DNA of 64,000 nt from Prevotellaceae bacterium (GTDB lineage: Bacteria > Bacteroidota > Bacteroidia > Bacteroidales > Paludibacteraceae): assembly GCA_031271465.1 (NCBI GenBank), contig JAISVR010000025.1, forward strand, positions 41,353-105,352. The letters run 5' to 3'. The stretch's first letter is position 1. Each line of letters opens with the position of its first letter. The notes below the pieces were generated by a model. It did no database searches. It was not told where the DNA came from and saw only the letters and a list, made by a program, of their open reading frames with translations. Position numbers and translations under genes: made by a program. Positions 15,520 through 24,690 of the stretch are shown one piece after another.

Positions 15520-17958
15520 ATGGAAGCAACTTATAATAATCCTACAACCGACCCTTTTTTCGATGACGAAAATTCTTCTTCATTCAATATTGTTGAGTGG
15601 GCGATAAAATTTTTCCGCTATTGGTATCTCTTTGTTATTTGTGTGGCAATAGCATTGGCTGCTGCCTATCTCAAAAATAGAACATGGCAGCCTGCCTACC
15701 AAACCAGTGCACAGGTAATGATAGACGAAGGTAGAGGCAACCAATATCAAGGCAGCATGAATATGATGAAAGGGTTTGGTGTGCAGGCAGGACTACGAAA
15801 TGTAAACAACCAAATTGTGCTTTTCGGCTCATACGACCTGGTACGCAAAGTGATAAAAGAACTTCCTTTTACGGTAGACTGTTACAGTCGCGGTCGGTTC
15901 AAAACAAACAATTTGTATAAAATCAATCCGATTGAAATTAAACCGCTCTTTATCCATCCCGCTGCCTATGGCAAAGAATATCAAATTACAGATAAGGGCG
16001 AAAATTTTCACATTGAATGGAAAGCTGGCAAAAAAGAACACAGCTTAACCGGGAAATATGGCGAAGTGCTCCAAAATCCGCTGTTTGCCGTATTGATAAG
16101 CAAATCGGTAAAGGCTCTACCCGAAGGGTTCAAGTTTCAATTCGCCTTTCGGAGCGAAGACGAGCTGGTTGCTTCCTACTGTTCCCGCTTGAAATTCGAT
16201 TTCGCAATGCCGGGGTCGTCCGTAGTTTCCGCTTCGCTTACCGGATCCGTTGCCCAGCGCGATATTGATTTCCTCAATGCCCTTTGCGACGCTTTTGTGC
16301 AAGAAAATCTTAACCGTAAGAACGAAGAAGCTGTACGAACAATTACTTTTATCAATTCGCAGTTGTCGAGTATTTCAGACTCGGTAGCAGTGTCCGAGGG
16401 CAACCTGAAATCTTTCCGTATAAGCAATCAAATTGTCGATGTGCCAAGTTATACCGGACAATTGCTCAACGATTCGCGGCAACTCGAAAATTCGGGTAAT
16501 CAATTTCGCCTCACAGAGTCTTATTTCAATTATCTGAAAAAATATTTGAGTAAAAATAATCAAGACGAATTTATTGTAGTACCATCAAGTTTGGGTATTA
16601 ACGATGTTTCGCTTGCCGGGCTGGTGAGCAAATACAACGAAACACAAGAAAAAAAGCGCGAAGTAGGCGAGCAAAATCCTTATTATAAAAAATACGAATC
16701 GGACTTGGAGTTGATAAAAACCTCGCTTACCGAAGTGCTTGTAGGAATGAAAGCGTCGCTCGATATTCAGAAAAATGATTTGAGTAACAAGAAACGCGAT
16801 ATCGAACAGCGCATTTCGCAGTTGCCCAACAAGGAGAGTCAAATGAGCAAATATCAGCGACGATTTAAAATCAACGACGATTATTACACTTTCTTGTTGC
16901 AACAGCGCGCACAATCCGAAATACAGCAAGCTTCGAATACTGCCGACAACTTGGTGCTTGAACAAGCTCGTATTATCGGTACGGAAAACAATGGCGTGAA
17001 GCAAAAAACAACCATGACTTACTTCTTTATCGGTTTGTTGCTGCCCATTATCTTTGTGTTATTAAAGGAATTTTTGAACAATAAAATCATCGATCGTAAA
17101 GACATTGAAAAACTTTCGCCTTATCCTTATATCGGTTCTATTCGGCATAGCAACTCGAAAAATCCGTTGCCGGTACTTAAAAATCCGCGTTCGGGCTTGG
17201 CAGAATCGTACCGTGTTATTCGTACTCGAACCGAATTTTTTGTACAACGGCAAAGTCCCGTTAAGATGCTGGTAACTTCGACCGAAAGCGGTGACGGTAA
17301 AACCGCTTTTTCGCTTAATATGACTGCTATGTATGCCCTTACCGGACGGCGTACTTTGCTTATCGACCTGGATTTGCGTAAACCAAGCGTTGCCGATAGG
17401 CTGAACCTGCAAGTTGACCGGAAACATGGCTTATCCAACTATCTGATTGGACAGATAGACAAGCTCGATGATTTGATTATAAAAAATGATAAACTGGTAT
17501 TTGATATTATTCCGGGTGGTACAATTCCGCCTAATCCGGGGGAATTGATTCGCTCCGAAAAGCTGCAAATCCTTTTCGACGAATTGTCGAAAATATACGA
17601 CTACATCGTAATTGATACCTCGCCTGTCGGGCTGGTTGCCGATGCTTACGCGTTGATGCATCTGGTGGATATCAACCTCTTTTTAGCTCGAAGCGAAAAG
17701 ACCAATAAGATGTTTTTCAAAAGTGTGATACAGCAACTCAAAGCCGATAAAACGCCTAATATATCGGTGGCTCTCAACGATGTGGACGACAAAAAGGTAA
17801 GCTACTCGAGCTATCACGACTACGGTCGACGGTCGTACTACATGAAACGCGAAGCCTACCATTCGTATACCACAGATTATTTCGACGAAGAGGAAGAAAT
17901 GACGGATAAAAATCGGAAGAAAAAGGGACTATTGGCAAGATTATTCAATTGGGTATAA
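15520..17958 (+). CDS. Wzc-like polysaccharide co-polymerase / tyrosine autokinase
   Basis: This 812-residue inner-membrane protein controls chain length and export of exopolysaccharide by cycles of tyrosine phosphorylation. The N-terminal Wzz domain has a first transmembrane helix at about 33-52, and a long periplasmic coiled-coil region runs to a second helix at about 506-525. The cytoplasmic BY-kinase domain has Walker A SGDGKT (590-595), Walker A' LIDLD (614-618) and Walker B near Asp699 (VIDTSP). The C-terminal tyrosine cluster has eight Tyr between 762 and 787. Single-chain kinase and membrane domain is the proteobacterial-type layout, also usual in Bacteroidota. It sits directly after the two export lipoprotein genes and before a UDP-sugar dehydrogenase. 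Confidence 0.92.
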   Translation: MEATYNNPTTDPFFDDENSSSFNIVEWAIKFFRYWYLFVICVAIALAAAYLKNRTWQPAYQTSAQVMIDEGRGNQYQGSMNMMKGFGVQAGLRNVNNQIVLFGSYDLVRKVIKELPFTVDCYSRGRFKTNNLYKINPIEIKPLFIHPAAYGKEYQITDKGENFHIEWKAGKKEHSLTGKYGEVLQNPLFAVLISKSVKALPEGFKFQFAFRSEDELVASYCSRLKFDFAMPGSSVVSASLTGSVAQRDIDFLNALCDAFVQENLNRKNEEAVRTITFINSQLSSISDSVAVSEGNLKSFRISNQIVDVPSYTGQLLNDSRQLENSGNQFRLTESYFNYLKKYLSKNNQDEFIVVPSSLGINDVSLAGLVSKYNETQEKKREVGEQNPYYKKYESDLELIKTSLTEVLVGMKASLDIQKNDLSNKKRDIEQRISQLPNKESQMSKYQRRFKINDDYYTFLLQQRAQSEIQQASNTADNLVLEQARIIGTENNGVKQKTTMTYFFIGLLLPIIFVLLKEFLNNKIIDRKDIEKLSPYPYIGSIRHSNSKNPLPVLKNPRSGLAESYRVIRTRTEFFVQRQSPVKMLVTSTESGDGKTAFSLNMTAMYALTGRRTLLIDLDLRKPSVADRLNLQVDRKHGLSNYLIGQIDKLDDLIIKNDKLVFDIIPGGTIPPNPGELIRSEKLQILFDELSKIYDYIVIDTSPVGLVADAYALMHLVDINLFLARSEKTNKMFFKSVIQQLKADKTPNISVALNDVDDKKVSYSSYHDYGRRSYYMKREAYHSYTTDYFDEEEEMTDKNRKKKGLLARLFNWV

Positions 17959-18003
17959 GATGTGAAAAATATTTTCATACTTCTATAAATTCACTGATAC
18001 ATA

Positions 18004-19296
18004 ATGGAAAAAGAAACAAAAATAGCCGTTGTCGGACTTGGATATGTGGGTTTGCCACTGGCAATCGAATTTGCGAAAAAATACCCCGTGCTTGGTTTTG
18101 ACATCAACTCCGAGCGTGTACGCGAACTCCAAGTTGGTAAAGACCATACGCTCGAAGCCGATACCGATGCGTTGAAAGCGGTTATCAAAGCGGCGAAAAG
18201 CGGAGAGGGGAAAGGTCTTTCGTTCTCGGCAAATCCTGCCGACCTTGCGCAGTGTAATGTGTATATCGTTACCGTGCCTACGCCGATTGACGCTTTCAAC
18301 AACCCCGACTTAAAACCGCTGCTTGCTGCCAGCAAGATGGTGGGCGACTACCTTGCCAAGGGCGATGTGGTAATTTATGAAAGCACCGTATATCCGGGTT
18401 GCACGGAAGAAGATTGTGTGCCGGTGCTCGAAAAAGCATCGGGACTGAGATTTAACCGCGATTTCTTTTGCGGTTATTCGCCCGAGCGCATCAATCCGGG
18501 CGATAAGGTGAACACGCTCGTGAAAATCCAAAAAGTTACTTCCGGTTCTACGCCCGAGATAGCCGATTTTGTAGATAATCTTTACCGCTCTATTATTGAA
18601 GCGGGTACTTTTCGCGCTTCGTGTATCAAAGTTGCCGAGGCATCGAAAGCCATCGAAAACGCCCAGCGCGATGTGAATATTTCGTTTATGAACGAGCTGG
18701 CGTTGATTTTCGACCGTATGGGTATCGATACCAATGATGTGATTGACGCCGCCGGTTCGAAATGGAACTTTCTCAAATACCGTCCAGGATTAGTGGGAGG
18801 GCACTGCATCGGTGTAGACCCTTACTATCTTGTTCATAAGGCGCGGTCGCTGGGTTACCACCCCGAGGTTATTTCCTCCGGTCGACGGGTAAACAACTCC
18901 ATTGCCGAGCATATTGCCAATAAGGTGCTCAAACTGATGATTGGCAAGGGCGAACGGATAAAAGGCTCACGGGTGTTGTTGCTGGGCATTTCGTTTAAGG
19001 AAAATTGTCCCGATATCCGCAACACAAAAGTGGTGGATATTTACCGTGAGTTGTGCGAATTCGGGCTTGAAGTTGATGTGTACGACCCTTGGGCAGACCC
19101 CGAAGAAGTGCGTCGCGAATATGGTATCGATATCATCGACCGGCTGGACGAGAAAAAAGAATACCAGGCAATCATTGTTGCTGTGGCACACGAGCAGTTT
19201 AAAAACATCGACTTCCGGAAATACCACGAACAAGGCTGTGTTATCTACGATGCAAAAAATATTGTAGACCGAAGATTTGTAGATGGCAGGTTGTAA
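18004..19296 (+). CDS. UDP-sugar 6-dehydrogenase (TviB/WbpO-like nucleotide sugar dehydrogenase)
   Basis: This 430-residue enzyme oxidises C6 of a UDP-N-acetylhexosamine to the uronic acid using two NAD+. The NAD-binding GLGYVGLPLA is at about 12-21. The middle domain carries the catalytic Cys268 in GGHCIGVDPYYL, and the C-terminal UDP-binding domain ends with VYDAKNIVD. Overall it is closest to the TviB/WbpO branch (UDP-GlcNAc or UDP-GalNAc 6-dehydrogenase). It probably supplies an aminouronic acid for the polysaccharide exported by the preceding genes. A strong terminator follows at 19328, so the unit ends here without any glycosyltransferases. Confidence 0.9.
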   Translation: MEKETKIAVVGLGYVGLPLAIEFAKKYPVLGFDINSERVRELQVGKDHTLEADTDALKAVIKAAKSGEGKGLSFSANPADLAQCNVYIVTVPTPIDAFNNPDLKPLLAASKMVGDYLAKGDVVIYESTVYPGCTEEDCVPVLEKASGLRFNRDFFCGYSPERINPGDKVNTLVKIQKVTSGSTPEIADFVDNLYRSIIEAGTFRASCIKVAEASKAIENAQRDVNISFMNELALIFDRMGIDTNDVIDAAGSKWNFLKYRPGLVGGHCIGVDPYYLVHKARSLGYHPEVISSGRRVNNSIAEHIANKVLKLMIGKGERIKGSRVLLLGISFKENCPDIRNTKVVDIYRELCEFGLEVDVYDPWADPEEVRREYGIDIIDRLDEKKEYQAIIVAVAHEQFKNIDFRKYHEQGCVIYDAKNIVDRRFVDGRL

Positions 19297-19327
19297 CTCA
19301 TGCTTTTTTCGAATATATTTATAACAA

Positions 19328-19368
19328 AAGAATCCCTTTACAAGGTAACTCTGTAAAGGGATTCTTTT
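19328..19368 (+). terminator. Terminator of the polysaccharide export unit
   Basis: A strong hairpin with arms AGAATCCCTTTACA and TGTAAAGGGATTCT and a nine-base loop, followed by TTTCT. It lies between converging genes and may serve both. Confidence 0.85.
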
Positions 19369-19383
19369 CTATTTGTAACAACT

Positions 19384-20952
19384 TTAAAGTTCAAATTTCA
19401 GCAGTGCAATACCGCCTCGTTTTATAGCAGGAACGATATACACGCCTTTGCTCACTTCTCTTGCATAGCGAGGTGTAGGTATGGGTTTCATTTTTTTATC
19501 GAGCGGAATTTGTGCGCCCCTCATATCGCCGTTGCCCGAGAACTCTACCGCCGTAAGCACAGCCTTTTGCGGATTGTTCATCACCTTGGCATCTTTAAAG
19601 GTTTTGATGTCGCGGGTAGCATTTTTCTTGTTGTCGTTGTAGAGGAATACTATTTTACCGTCTTTTTCCATAATGCTTACCGAATTATACATGCCATTTC
19701 CGGAAACAGTTTGGCGTTTCGGAATATCGTAGAATGCCTGTACTTCGCCTGTTGCCGAAAGCCCGATAAGGAAAATATTGTGATTGTTGTAATAATAGAT
19801 GGTATAACATGCACCATACTGGTTGCAATGCGTAACCTGCGAGATAAAATTCTTTTCGGCTACGATGATAGACGAACCATCGGGGCGGCGAATATAATCG
19901 AGTATCGAAAAGCTGAGGTCGATACCTTTACCTTCTTTCACTTTAGCATCGGCTTTTTTGCCGCGCAGTTGATTAATAATTTCGTTCGACAATTCCTTAT
20001 ATCCCTGAGTGAGTAACTTGTTGGCAGCCATATCTATCGAAAGACTGAAAAATCCGTCGATGTCGCGGGTACTGCTTGCGCGGGTTTTAATATCGGAGTA
20101 GAAACCGGATAACATTACCGTGTTGCTTTCGTTATCGATTCGCAGGGCAGCGCGCTTGATAGCTTTCGAAGGCAGCTCCACTTTAAATTCCGACAACGAG
20201 CCGTCTTTCGATAGATTTACACAATATAAAATGAAAAAGCTATCGTCTTCGCCTTTCACCTTCTCGCTCTTTTCTTTATCAACTTCCACCATCAGGTAAA
20301 CATCGCCTCGGTTAGAAAGGTAGTAGTCCGATACGCTGGCATTTTTGTCCATGTAGGGTAGCGAAACCTCTTTCTCGGCAAGCTTGTTCAACTTGCCGTC
20401 GAAAGTTTTGAGTATAAACTTTTCGTCGGCTTTTTTGTCGTACGGCTCATTTTGCACCACAAGGAATTTGGTATTATCCTCGCTGGATTCGAGCATAAAC
20501 GAACCGGAATTCGATTTTTTGTTTGCCTGAATCTGATCAATCAGTGTAAGGTCGCCCACAAAATTACCGTCGGTATCTAAACGCTGGCAAAGCAACATAC
20601 GGCTTTTGGAACTTTTTTCGTAAGTTTCGAAAAAGCAAAGTATCCCGTCTTCGAAAAACATCGCTGTTCTGTAGCTGAAATCCTTACCGATAATGCCTCT
20701 TTTATCACCGCCGCGCGCTTGAATTTCCACTTCTTTTTGCAACTCGAGATTGCTGTTGTAAATCAACATCTTTTTTTCCTTCGAACTGCCGTAAATCATG
20801 TACACTTTCTCGCCGATTTGTCCGGTAAGAATATAGTCCGTTGTCCACGAAGTTTTGTAAGGCTCGCTTGTGGTAACTTTCATCCCTTCTTGTGCCGTAG
20901 CAAATTGTCCTACGCACAACGCTGTCAATAGACTGATAACTAATTTTCTCAT
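19384..20952 (-). CDS. Exported protein of unknown function, beta-propeller-like
   Basis: This 522-residue protein has a cleavable signal peptide (MRKLVISLLTALCVGQFATAQ). An ATG three codons further upstream (20961) is also possible. The mature part is rich in short beta segments with repeated hydrophobic-x-hydrophobic strands and aspartate-rich turns (for example DGILCFFETYEK, RDIDGFFSLSID, DGKIVFLYNDN), suggesting a propeller fold. I do not recognise a named family. It is divergently transcribed from the outer-membrane-barrel-like gene at 21075, with two promoters only 12 bases apart. Location is probably periplasmic or at the outer membrane. Confidence 0.6.
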   Translation of the reverse strand: MRKLVISLLTALCVGQFATAQEGMKVTTSEPYKTSWTTDYILTGQIGEKVYMIYGSSKEKKMLIYNSNLELQKEVEIQARGGDKRGIIGKDFSYRTAMFFEDGILCFFETYEKSSKSRMLLCQRLDTDGNFVGDLTLIDQIQANKKSNSGSFMLESSEDNTKFLVVQNEPYDKKADEKFILKTFDGKLNKLAEKEVSLPYMDKNASVSDYYLSNRGDVYLMVEVDKEKSEKVKGEDDSFFILYCVNLSKDGSLSEFKVELPSKAIKRAALRIDNESNTVMLSGFYSDIKTRASSTRDIDGFFSLSIDMAANKLLTQGYKELSNEIINQLRGKKADAKVKEGKGIDLSFSILDYIRRPDGSSIIVAEKNFISQVTHCNQYGACYTIYYYNNHNIFLIGLSATGEVQAFYDIPKRQTVSGNGMYNSVSIMEKDGKIVFLYNDNKKNATRDIKTFKDAKVMNNPQKAVLTAVEFSGNGDMRGAQIPLDKKMKPIPTPRYAREVSKGVYIVPAIKRGGIALLKFEL

Positions 20953-21005
20953 AAATTCCATTTTATATTAATTGTTTAACAAATCTTCCCTGTATTTTCG
21001 GCTTG

Positions 21006-21013
21006 CAAATATA
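21006..21013 (-). promoter_or_regulatory. -7 box (TATATTTG) of the 19384-20952 gene
   Basis: A TAnnTTTG match on the minus strand, 53 bases from the ATG at 20952. It is back to back with the plus-strand -7 box at 21026-21033. Confidence 0.5.
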
Positions 21014-21025
21014 ATATATTGTTCA

Positions 21026-21033
21026 TACTTTTG
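21026..21033 (+). promoter_or_regulatory. -7 box (TACTTTTG) of the 21075-21767 gene
   Basis: A TAnnTTTG match 41 bases before the ATG at 21075. Because the two divergent -7 boxes are so close, polymerase binding at one should exclude the other. Confidence 0.5.
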
Positions 21034-21074
21034 TCGCCTATAAAAGAACATTTACCATTATTACTTATTTTTTT

Positions 21075-21767
21075 ATGAAAAAACTTCTAATTCTTGCATT
21101 TTCCTTGCTTTCGGCAAGCATGTTTGCACAACAAATTGTAGTTTTCGACCAAAATTCGGGCGAAAAAACCACTTTAACCAAAGACAACAAGGGCGGTGAT
21201 TACAACGCTGTGAAATGGGATTACGGTATGCTCATGCGTGGAGCTTTTGTGGTAAACTACGAGCGTAAAATAAATAACTACATGACAGCCGAAGCGGGTG
21301 TAGGGTTAACTTATTTCGACCTTTACCACTATGCTCTCACACTCGACGATGCAAGCGAAATGGAAGATGTATTTGGTAGCTATACCAAGATAAAAGCAGG
21401 ATTCTACGGCAGTTTGTCGCTCAAGTTTTTCCCTAAGGAACTCGATTATATGGACGGTTTCTACCTTGCTCCGTTGCTTCGCTACCGAACTTATAATTCA
21501 CAAACAAAAATTGATGGCTACAAGTTCGACCGCGGCGTTACTGCCAAGGAAGTCGGTTTTGTTGTCGGCTGGCAATATGAGAACTCATGGGATATGTTTT
21601 GCAGTGCCTACATTGGTGTGGGTTACCAAATGAAAGACTACGACATGATACGCGCTAATGATGCTTATGACAGCTACGATAACTATTATACCGATTATTC
21701 TCTCGAAAAGCTAAGCGATAGTACCCCCATTTTAATGTGCGGCTTTACGGTAGGGTTTACATTCTAA
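21075..21767 (+). CDS. Putative outer-membrane beta-barrel protein
   Basis: This 230-residue protein has a signal peptide (MKKLLILAFSLLSASMFAQ). The mature region alternates polar and aromatic/hydrophobic residues (MLMRGAFVVNYERKI, MTAEAGVGLTYFDLYHY, FYLAPLLRYRTY, DMFCSAYIGVGYQM). It ends with a phenylalanine after TVGFTF, the typical C-terminal strand for insertion by the Bam complex. It suggests a small barrel of about 8 strands. No family name can be given. It is divergent from the exported protein at 19384. Confidence 0.6.
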   Translation: MKKLLILAFSLLSASMFAQQIVVFDQNSGEKTTLTKDNKGGDYNAVKWDYGMLMRGAFVVNYERKINNYMTAEAGVGLTYFDLYHYALTLDDASEMEDVFGSYTKIKAGFYGSLSLKFFPKELDYMDGFYLAPLLRYRTYNSQTKIDGYKFDRGVTAKEVGFVVGWQYENSWDMFCSAYIGVGYQMKDYDMIRANDAYDSYDNYYTDYSLEKLSDSTPILMCGFTVGFTF

Positions 21768-21818
21768 GCAGTTGAAAAATAAAGAATTATTTATTACACC
21801 TTACACAGATTAAATAGT

Positions 21819-22760
21819 ATGAAAAAAGAAGCTCCCATTAAAGTTTTTGCCGGAACAAAATCCGAATATCTTGCCCGGCGCATTTGCGACAGTCTGAAGT
21901 GTGAGTTAGGCAATATGAATATTCAATATTTTGCCGATGGCGAATTTGCTGCTTCCTACGAAGAGTCTATTCGCGGTTGCTATGTATATTTGGTGCAATC
22001 TACTTATCCTAACTCCGATAATTTAATGGAACTTCTCCTTATGATTGATGCTGCCAAGCGAGCTTCGGCATATAAAATCATTGCCGTAATTCCTTATTTT
22101 GGTTGGGCGCGGCAAGACCGCAAAGACAAGCCCCGCGTGTCTATCGGAGCCAAGCTCGTAGCCGATATGCTCAGCGTGGCAGGCATCGACCGTCTTATTG
22201 CCATGGATTTGCATGCCGACCAAATACAGGGTTTCTTCGATGTTCCGGTCGATCATCTCTATGCTTCTACTATTTTTGTAAAATACATCAGTGAGAATTT
22301 CGATTTGGAGAACCTCATCATAGCCTCGCCCGATGTTGGCGGGTCAAAACGCGCAGATGCTTATTCCAAATACCTGGGCTTGCCTTTGGTGCTTTGCCAT
22401 AAATCGCGCGAAAAAGCGAATGTTGTAAGTGAAATGCGCGTGATTGGCGATGTGAGTGGTAAAGATGTATTGATTATAGATGATATGGTAGATACGGCAG
22501 GTACGCTTACCAAAGCTGCCGATGTGATGAAAACTGCCGGTGCGCGTTCGGTACGAGCTTTGGTGAGCCATGCTATGATGAGCGACCCGGCTTGCGACCG
22601 TATTATGAACTCCGAACTTGTTGAACTTATCACCACCGATTCGACTCCATACGGCACACGCTGCGAAAAGGTGAAAGTGCTTTCGATAGCCGACCTTTTT
22701 GCCGATACAATTCGCAGGGTGTACGATAACGAATCTATCAGTTCGCAGTATATTATTTAA
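21819..22760 (+). CDS. prs: Ribose-phosphate pyrophosphokinase (PRPP synthetase)
   Basis: This 313-residue enzyme makes 5-phosphoribosyl 1-diphosphate from ribose 5-phosphate and ATP, for nucleotide, His, Trp and NAD synthesis. The N-terminal half shows the usual FAGTKSEYLA start, the flexible-loop WARQDRK segment and the DLHADQIQGFFDVPVDHL motif. The PRPP-binding loop is VLIIDDMVDTAGTL. The length is normal. It is followed by a terminator hairpin at 22784 and then by argS with its own promoter. Confidence 0.96.
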   Translation: MKKEAPIKVFAGTKSEYLARRICDSLKCELGNMNIQYFADGEFAASYEESIRGCYVYLVQSTYPNSDNLMELLLMIDAAKRASAYKIIAVIPYFGWARQDRKDKPRVSIGAKLVADMLSVAGIDRLIAMDLHADQIQGFFDVPVDHLYASTIFVKYISENFDLENLIIASPDVGGSKRADAYSKYLGLPLVLCHKSREKANVVSEMRVIGDVSGKDVLIIDDMVDTAGTLTKAADVMKTAGARSVRALVSHAMMSDPACDRIMNSELVELITTDSTPYGTRCEKVKVLSIADLFADTIRRVYDNESISSQYII

Positions 22761-22783
22761 ATAATTGAAAAAAACAGACACAT

Positions 22784-22820
22784 AAAAAGTTGAAAGAGTG
22801 TATATTCTTTTCAACTTTTT
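22784..22820 (+). terminator. Terminator of prs
   Basis: AAAAAGTTGAAAGA pairs with TCTTTTCAACTTTTT (one bulged base) over an eight-base loop, ending in T residues. It is immediately followed by the argS -7 box. Confidence 0.75.
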
Positions 22821-22821
22821 A

Positions 22822-22829
22822 TATTTTTG
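22822..22829 (+). promoter_or_regulatory. -7 box (TATTTTTG) of argS
   Basis: A TAnnTTTG match 22 bases before the argS ATG. It begins two bases after the prs terminator stem, so its upstream promoter region is the terminator hairpin itself. Confidence 0.5.
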
Positions 22830-22851
22830 TCGGCTAAATAATTTAACAGCG

Positions 22852-24645
22852 ATGAATTTAGAGCTACAAATAACCGCCTGCGTAATCGAAGCAGTCGAAA
22901 AACTATATCATACCGCCGTAACTGCCGAGCAGGTGCAATTACAAAAGACTAAAAAAGAATTTGAAGGCGACATCACAGTCGTTATTTTTCCGTTTGTAAA
23001 AGCAGCGCGCAAATCGCCCGAGCAAGCGGGACAGGAAATTGGCGAATATCTACGGCAAAATGCGCCTATTATCAGTGCATTTAATGTGATAAAAGGTTTT
23101 CTCAATCTTTCTATTGCCGGCGAATATTGGCTTTCGCAATTGAATGAAATCAATGCAAATAGCCTGTTCGGCACAAAACCGACGGAAAAAAATTCGCCCT
23201 TGACGATGATTGAATACTCGTCGCCCAACACCAATAAACCCTTACATTTAGGGCATATTCGCAATAATTTGCTGGGTTACAGCCTTTCGGAAATAGAAAA
23301 AGCAGTGGGAAACAGGGTGGTGAAAACCAATATTGTAAACGATAGAGGAATTCATATTTGCAAATCAATGCTTGCCTGGAAAAAATGGGGTAACAATGAA
23401 ACGCCGCAATCTTCGGGAATGAAAGGCGACCATTTGGTGGGTAAATATTATGTCGTTTTCGACAAGGAATACAAAGTCGAAATCAAAGCTTTGACGGAGC
23501 AAGGGCAAAGCGAAGAAGAAGCAAAGAAAAACGCGCCGTTAATGCTCGAAGCGCAAGAAATGCTTCGCAAATGGGAAGCCGGCGATTTGGAAACGGTTGC
23601 TTTGTGGGAAAAAATGAACTCGTGGGTGTATGCAGGATTTGACGAAACTTACAAAGCGCTCGGTGTTGATTTTGACAGTATTTACTACGAATCGGAAACT
23701 TATTTGCTTGGCAAAACTAAAGTGGAAGAAGGCTTGACAAAAGGGATTTTCTATCAGCGAGAAGACGGCTCTGTGTGGGCAGATTTGACGGGCGATGGCT
23801 TGGACGAAAAACTTTTGCTGCGTTCCGACGGTACTTCGGTGTATATGACTCAGGATATTGGAACGGCAGCCCTTCGCTTTGAAAAGTATCCGATAGATGA
23901 GATGGTTTATGTGGTGGGCAACGAGCAAAATTACCATTTTCAAGTACTTTCTATTTTGTTGGATAAATTGGGCTTTAAATGGGGTAAAGATTTGGTGCAT
24001 TTCTCCTATGGAATGGTAGAATTGCCCGAAGGAAAAATGAAAAGCCGTGAAGGAACGGTAGTCGATGCCGACGATTTAATCAAAGAAATGATTGATACCG
24101 CCCGCGAAACTTCGGCAGAACTCGGCAAGCTTGACGGTTGTACCCCAGAAGAAGCCGAAAACATTGCCCGAATGGTTGGCTTGGGAGCGTTGAAATACTT
24201 TATATTGAAAGTAGACCCGCGCAAAAATATGACTTTCAATCCGAAAGAATCCATTGATTTTAACGGAAATACGGGTCCTTTTATTCAATACACGCACGCC
24301 CGTATAAAATCGGTACTTCGCAAGGCTGCGGAACAAGGCATTTCTTTGCCGCAAAGTTTGGACAAAACCATTAGTTTGAACGAAAAAGAAACAGCCTTAA
24401 TTCAGCTTTTGGGCGAATTTCCGCTCACTGTAGGGCAAGCGGCGCAAGAATACTCTCCTGCATTGATAGCCAATTACACCTACGAATTAGTAAAAGAATA
24501 TAATCAATTTTATCACGATTTTTCTATCCTGAAAGAAGAAAATCAATCTGTCAAAGAAATGCGCCTGTTGCTTTCGGCAAACATTGCCAAAGTAATCAAA
24601 ACGGCAATGGCTTTGCTTGGTATTGAAGTGCCGGAAAGAATGTAA
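22852..24645 (+). CDS. argS: Arginyl-tRNA synthetase
   Basis: This 597-residue class I synthetase charges tRNA-Arg. The N-terminal Add-1 domain recognises the tRNA D-loop. The HIGH motif is HLGH in NKPLHLGHIRNN, and the KMSKS equivalent is MKSREGTVVDADDL. The DALR anticodon-binding domain is C-terminal (ANYTYELVKEYNQFYHDFSIL). The frame is open back to 22798, but those codons overlap the prs terminator and the -7 box, so the ATG at 22852 (MNLELQI) is the start. Confidence 0.96.
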   Translation: MNLELQITACVIEAVEKLYHTAVTAEQVQLQKTKKEFEGDITVVIFPFVKAARKSPEQAGQEIGEYLRQNAPIISAFNVIKGFLNLSIAGEYWLSQLNEINANSLFGTKPTEKNSPLTMIEYSSPNTNKPLHLGHIRNNLLGYSLSEIEKAVGNRVVKTNIVNDRGIHICKSMLAWKKWGNNETPQSSGMKGDHLVGKYYVVFDKEYKVEIKALTEQGQSEEEAKKNAPLMLEAQEMLRKWEAGDLETVALWEKMNSWVYAGFDETYKALGVDFDSIYYESETYLLGKTKVEEGLTKGIFYQREDGSVWADLTGDGLDEKLLLRSDGTSVYMTQDIGTAALRFEKYPIDEMVYVVGNEQNYHFQVLSILLDKLGFKWGKDLVHFSYGMVELPEGKMKSREGTVVDADDLIKEMIDTARETSAELGKLDGCTPEEAENIARMVGLGALKYFILKVDPRKNMTFNPKESIDFNGNTGPFIQYTHARIKSVLRKAAEQGISLPQSLDKTISLNEKETALIQLLGEFPLTVGQAAQEYSPALIANYTYELVKEYNQFYHDFSILKEENQSVKEMRLLLSANIAKVIKTAMALLGIEVPERM

Positions 24646-24690
24646 TATTAATTTAATAACTAAAACTATAACTCAAATTTAATAACAGAA

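Noticed and set aside
22798..22851. Longer argS start at 22798
   Set aside because: These codons overlap the prs terminator and the argS -7 box.
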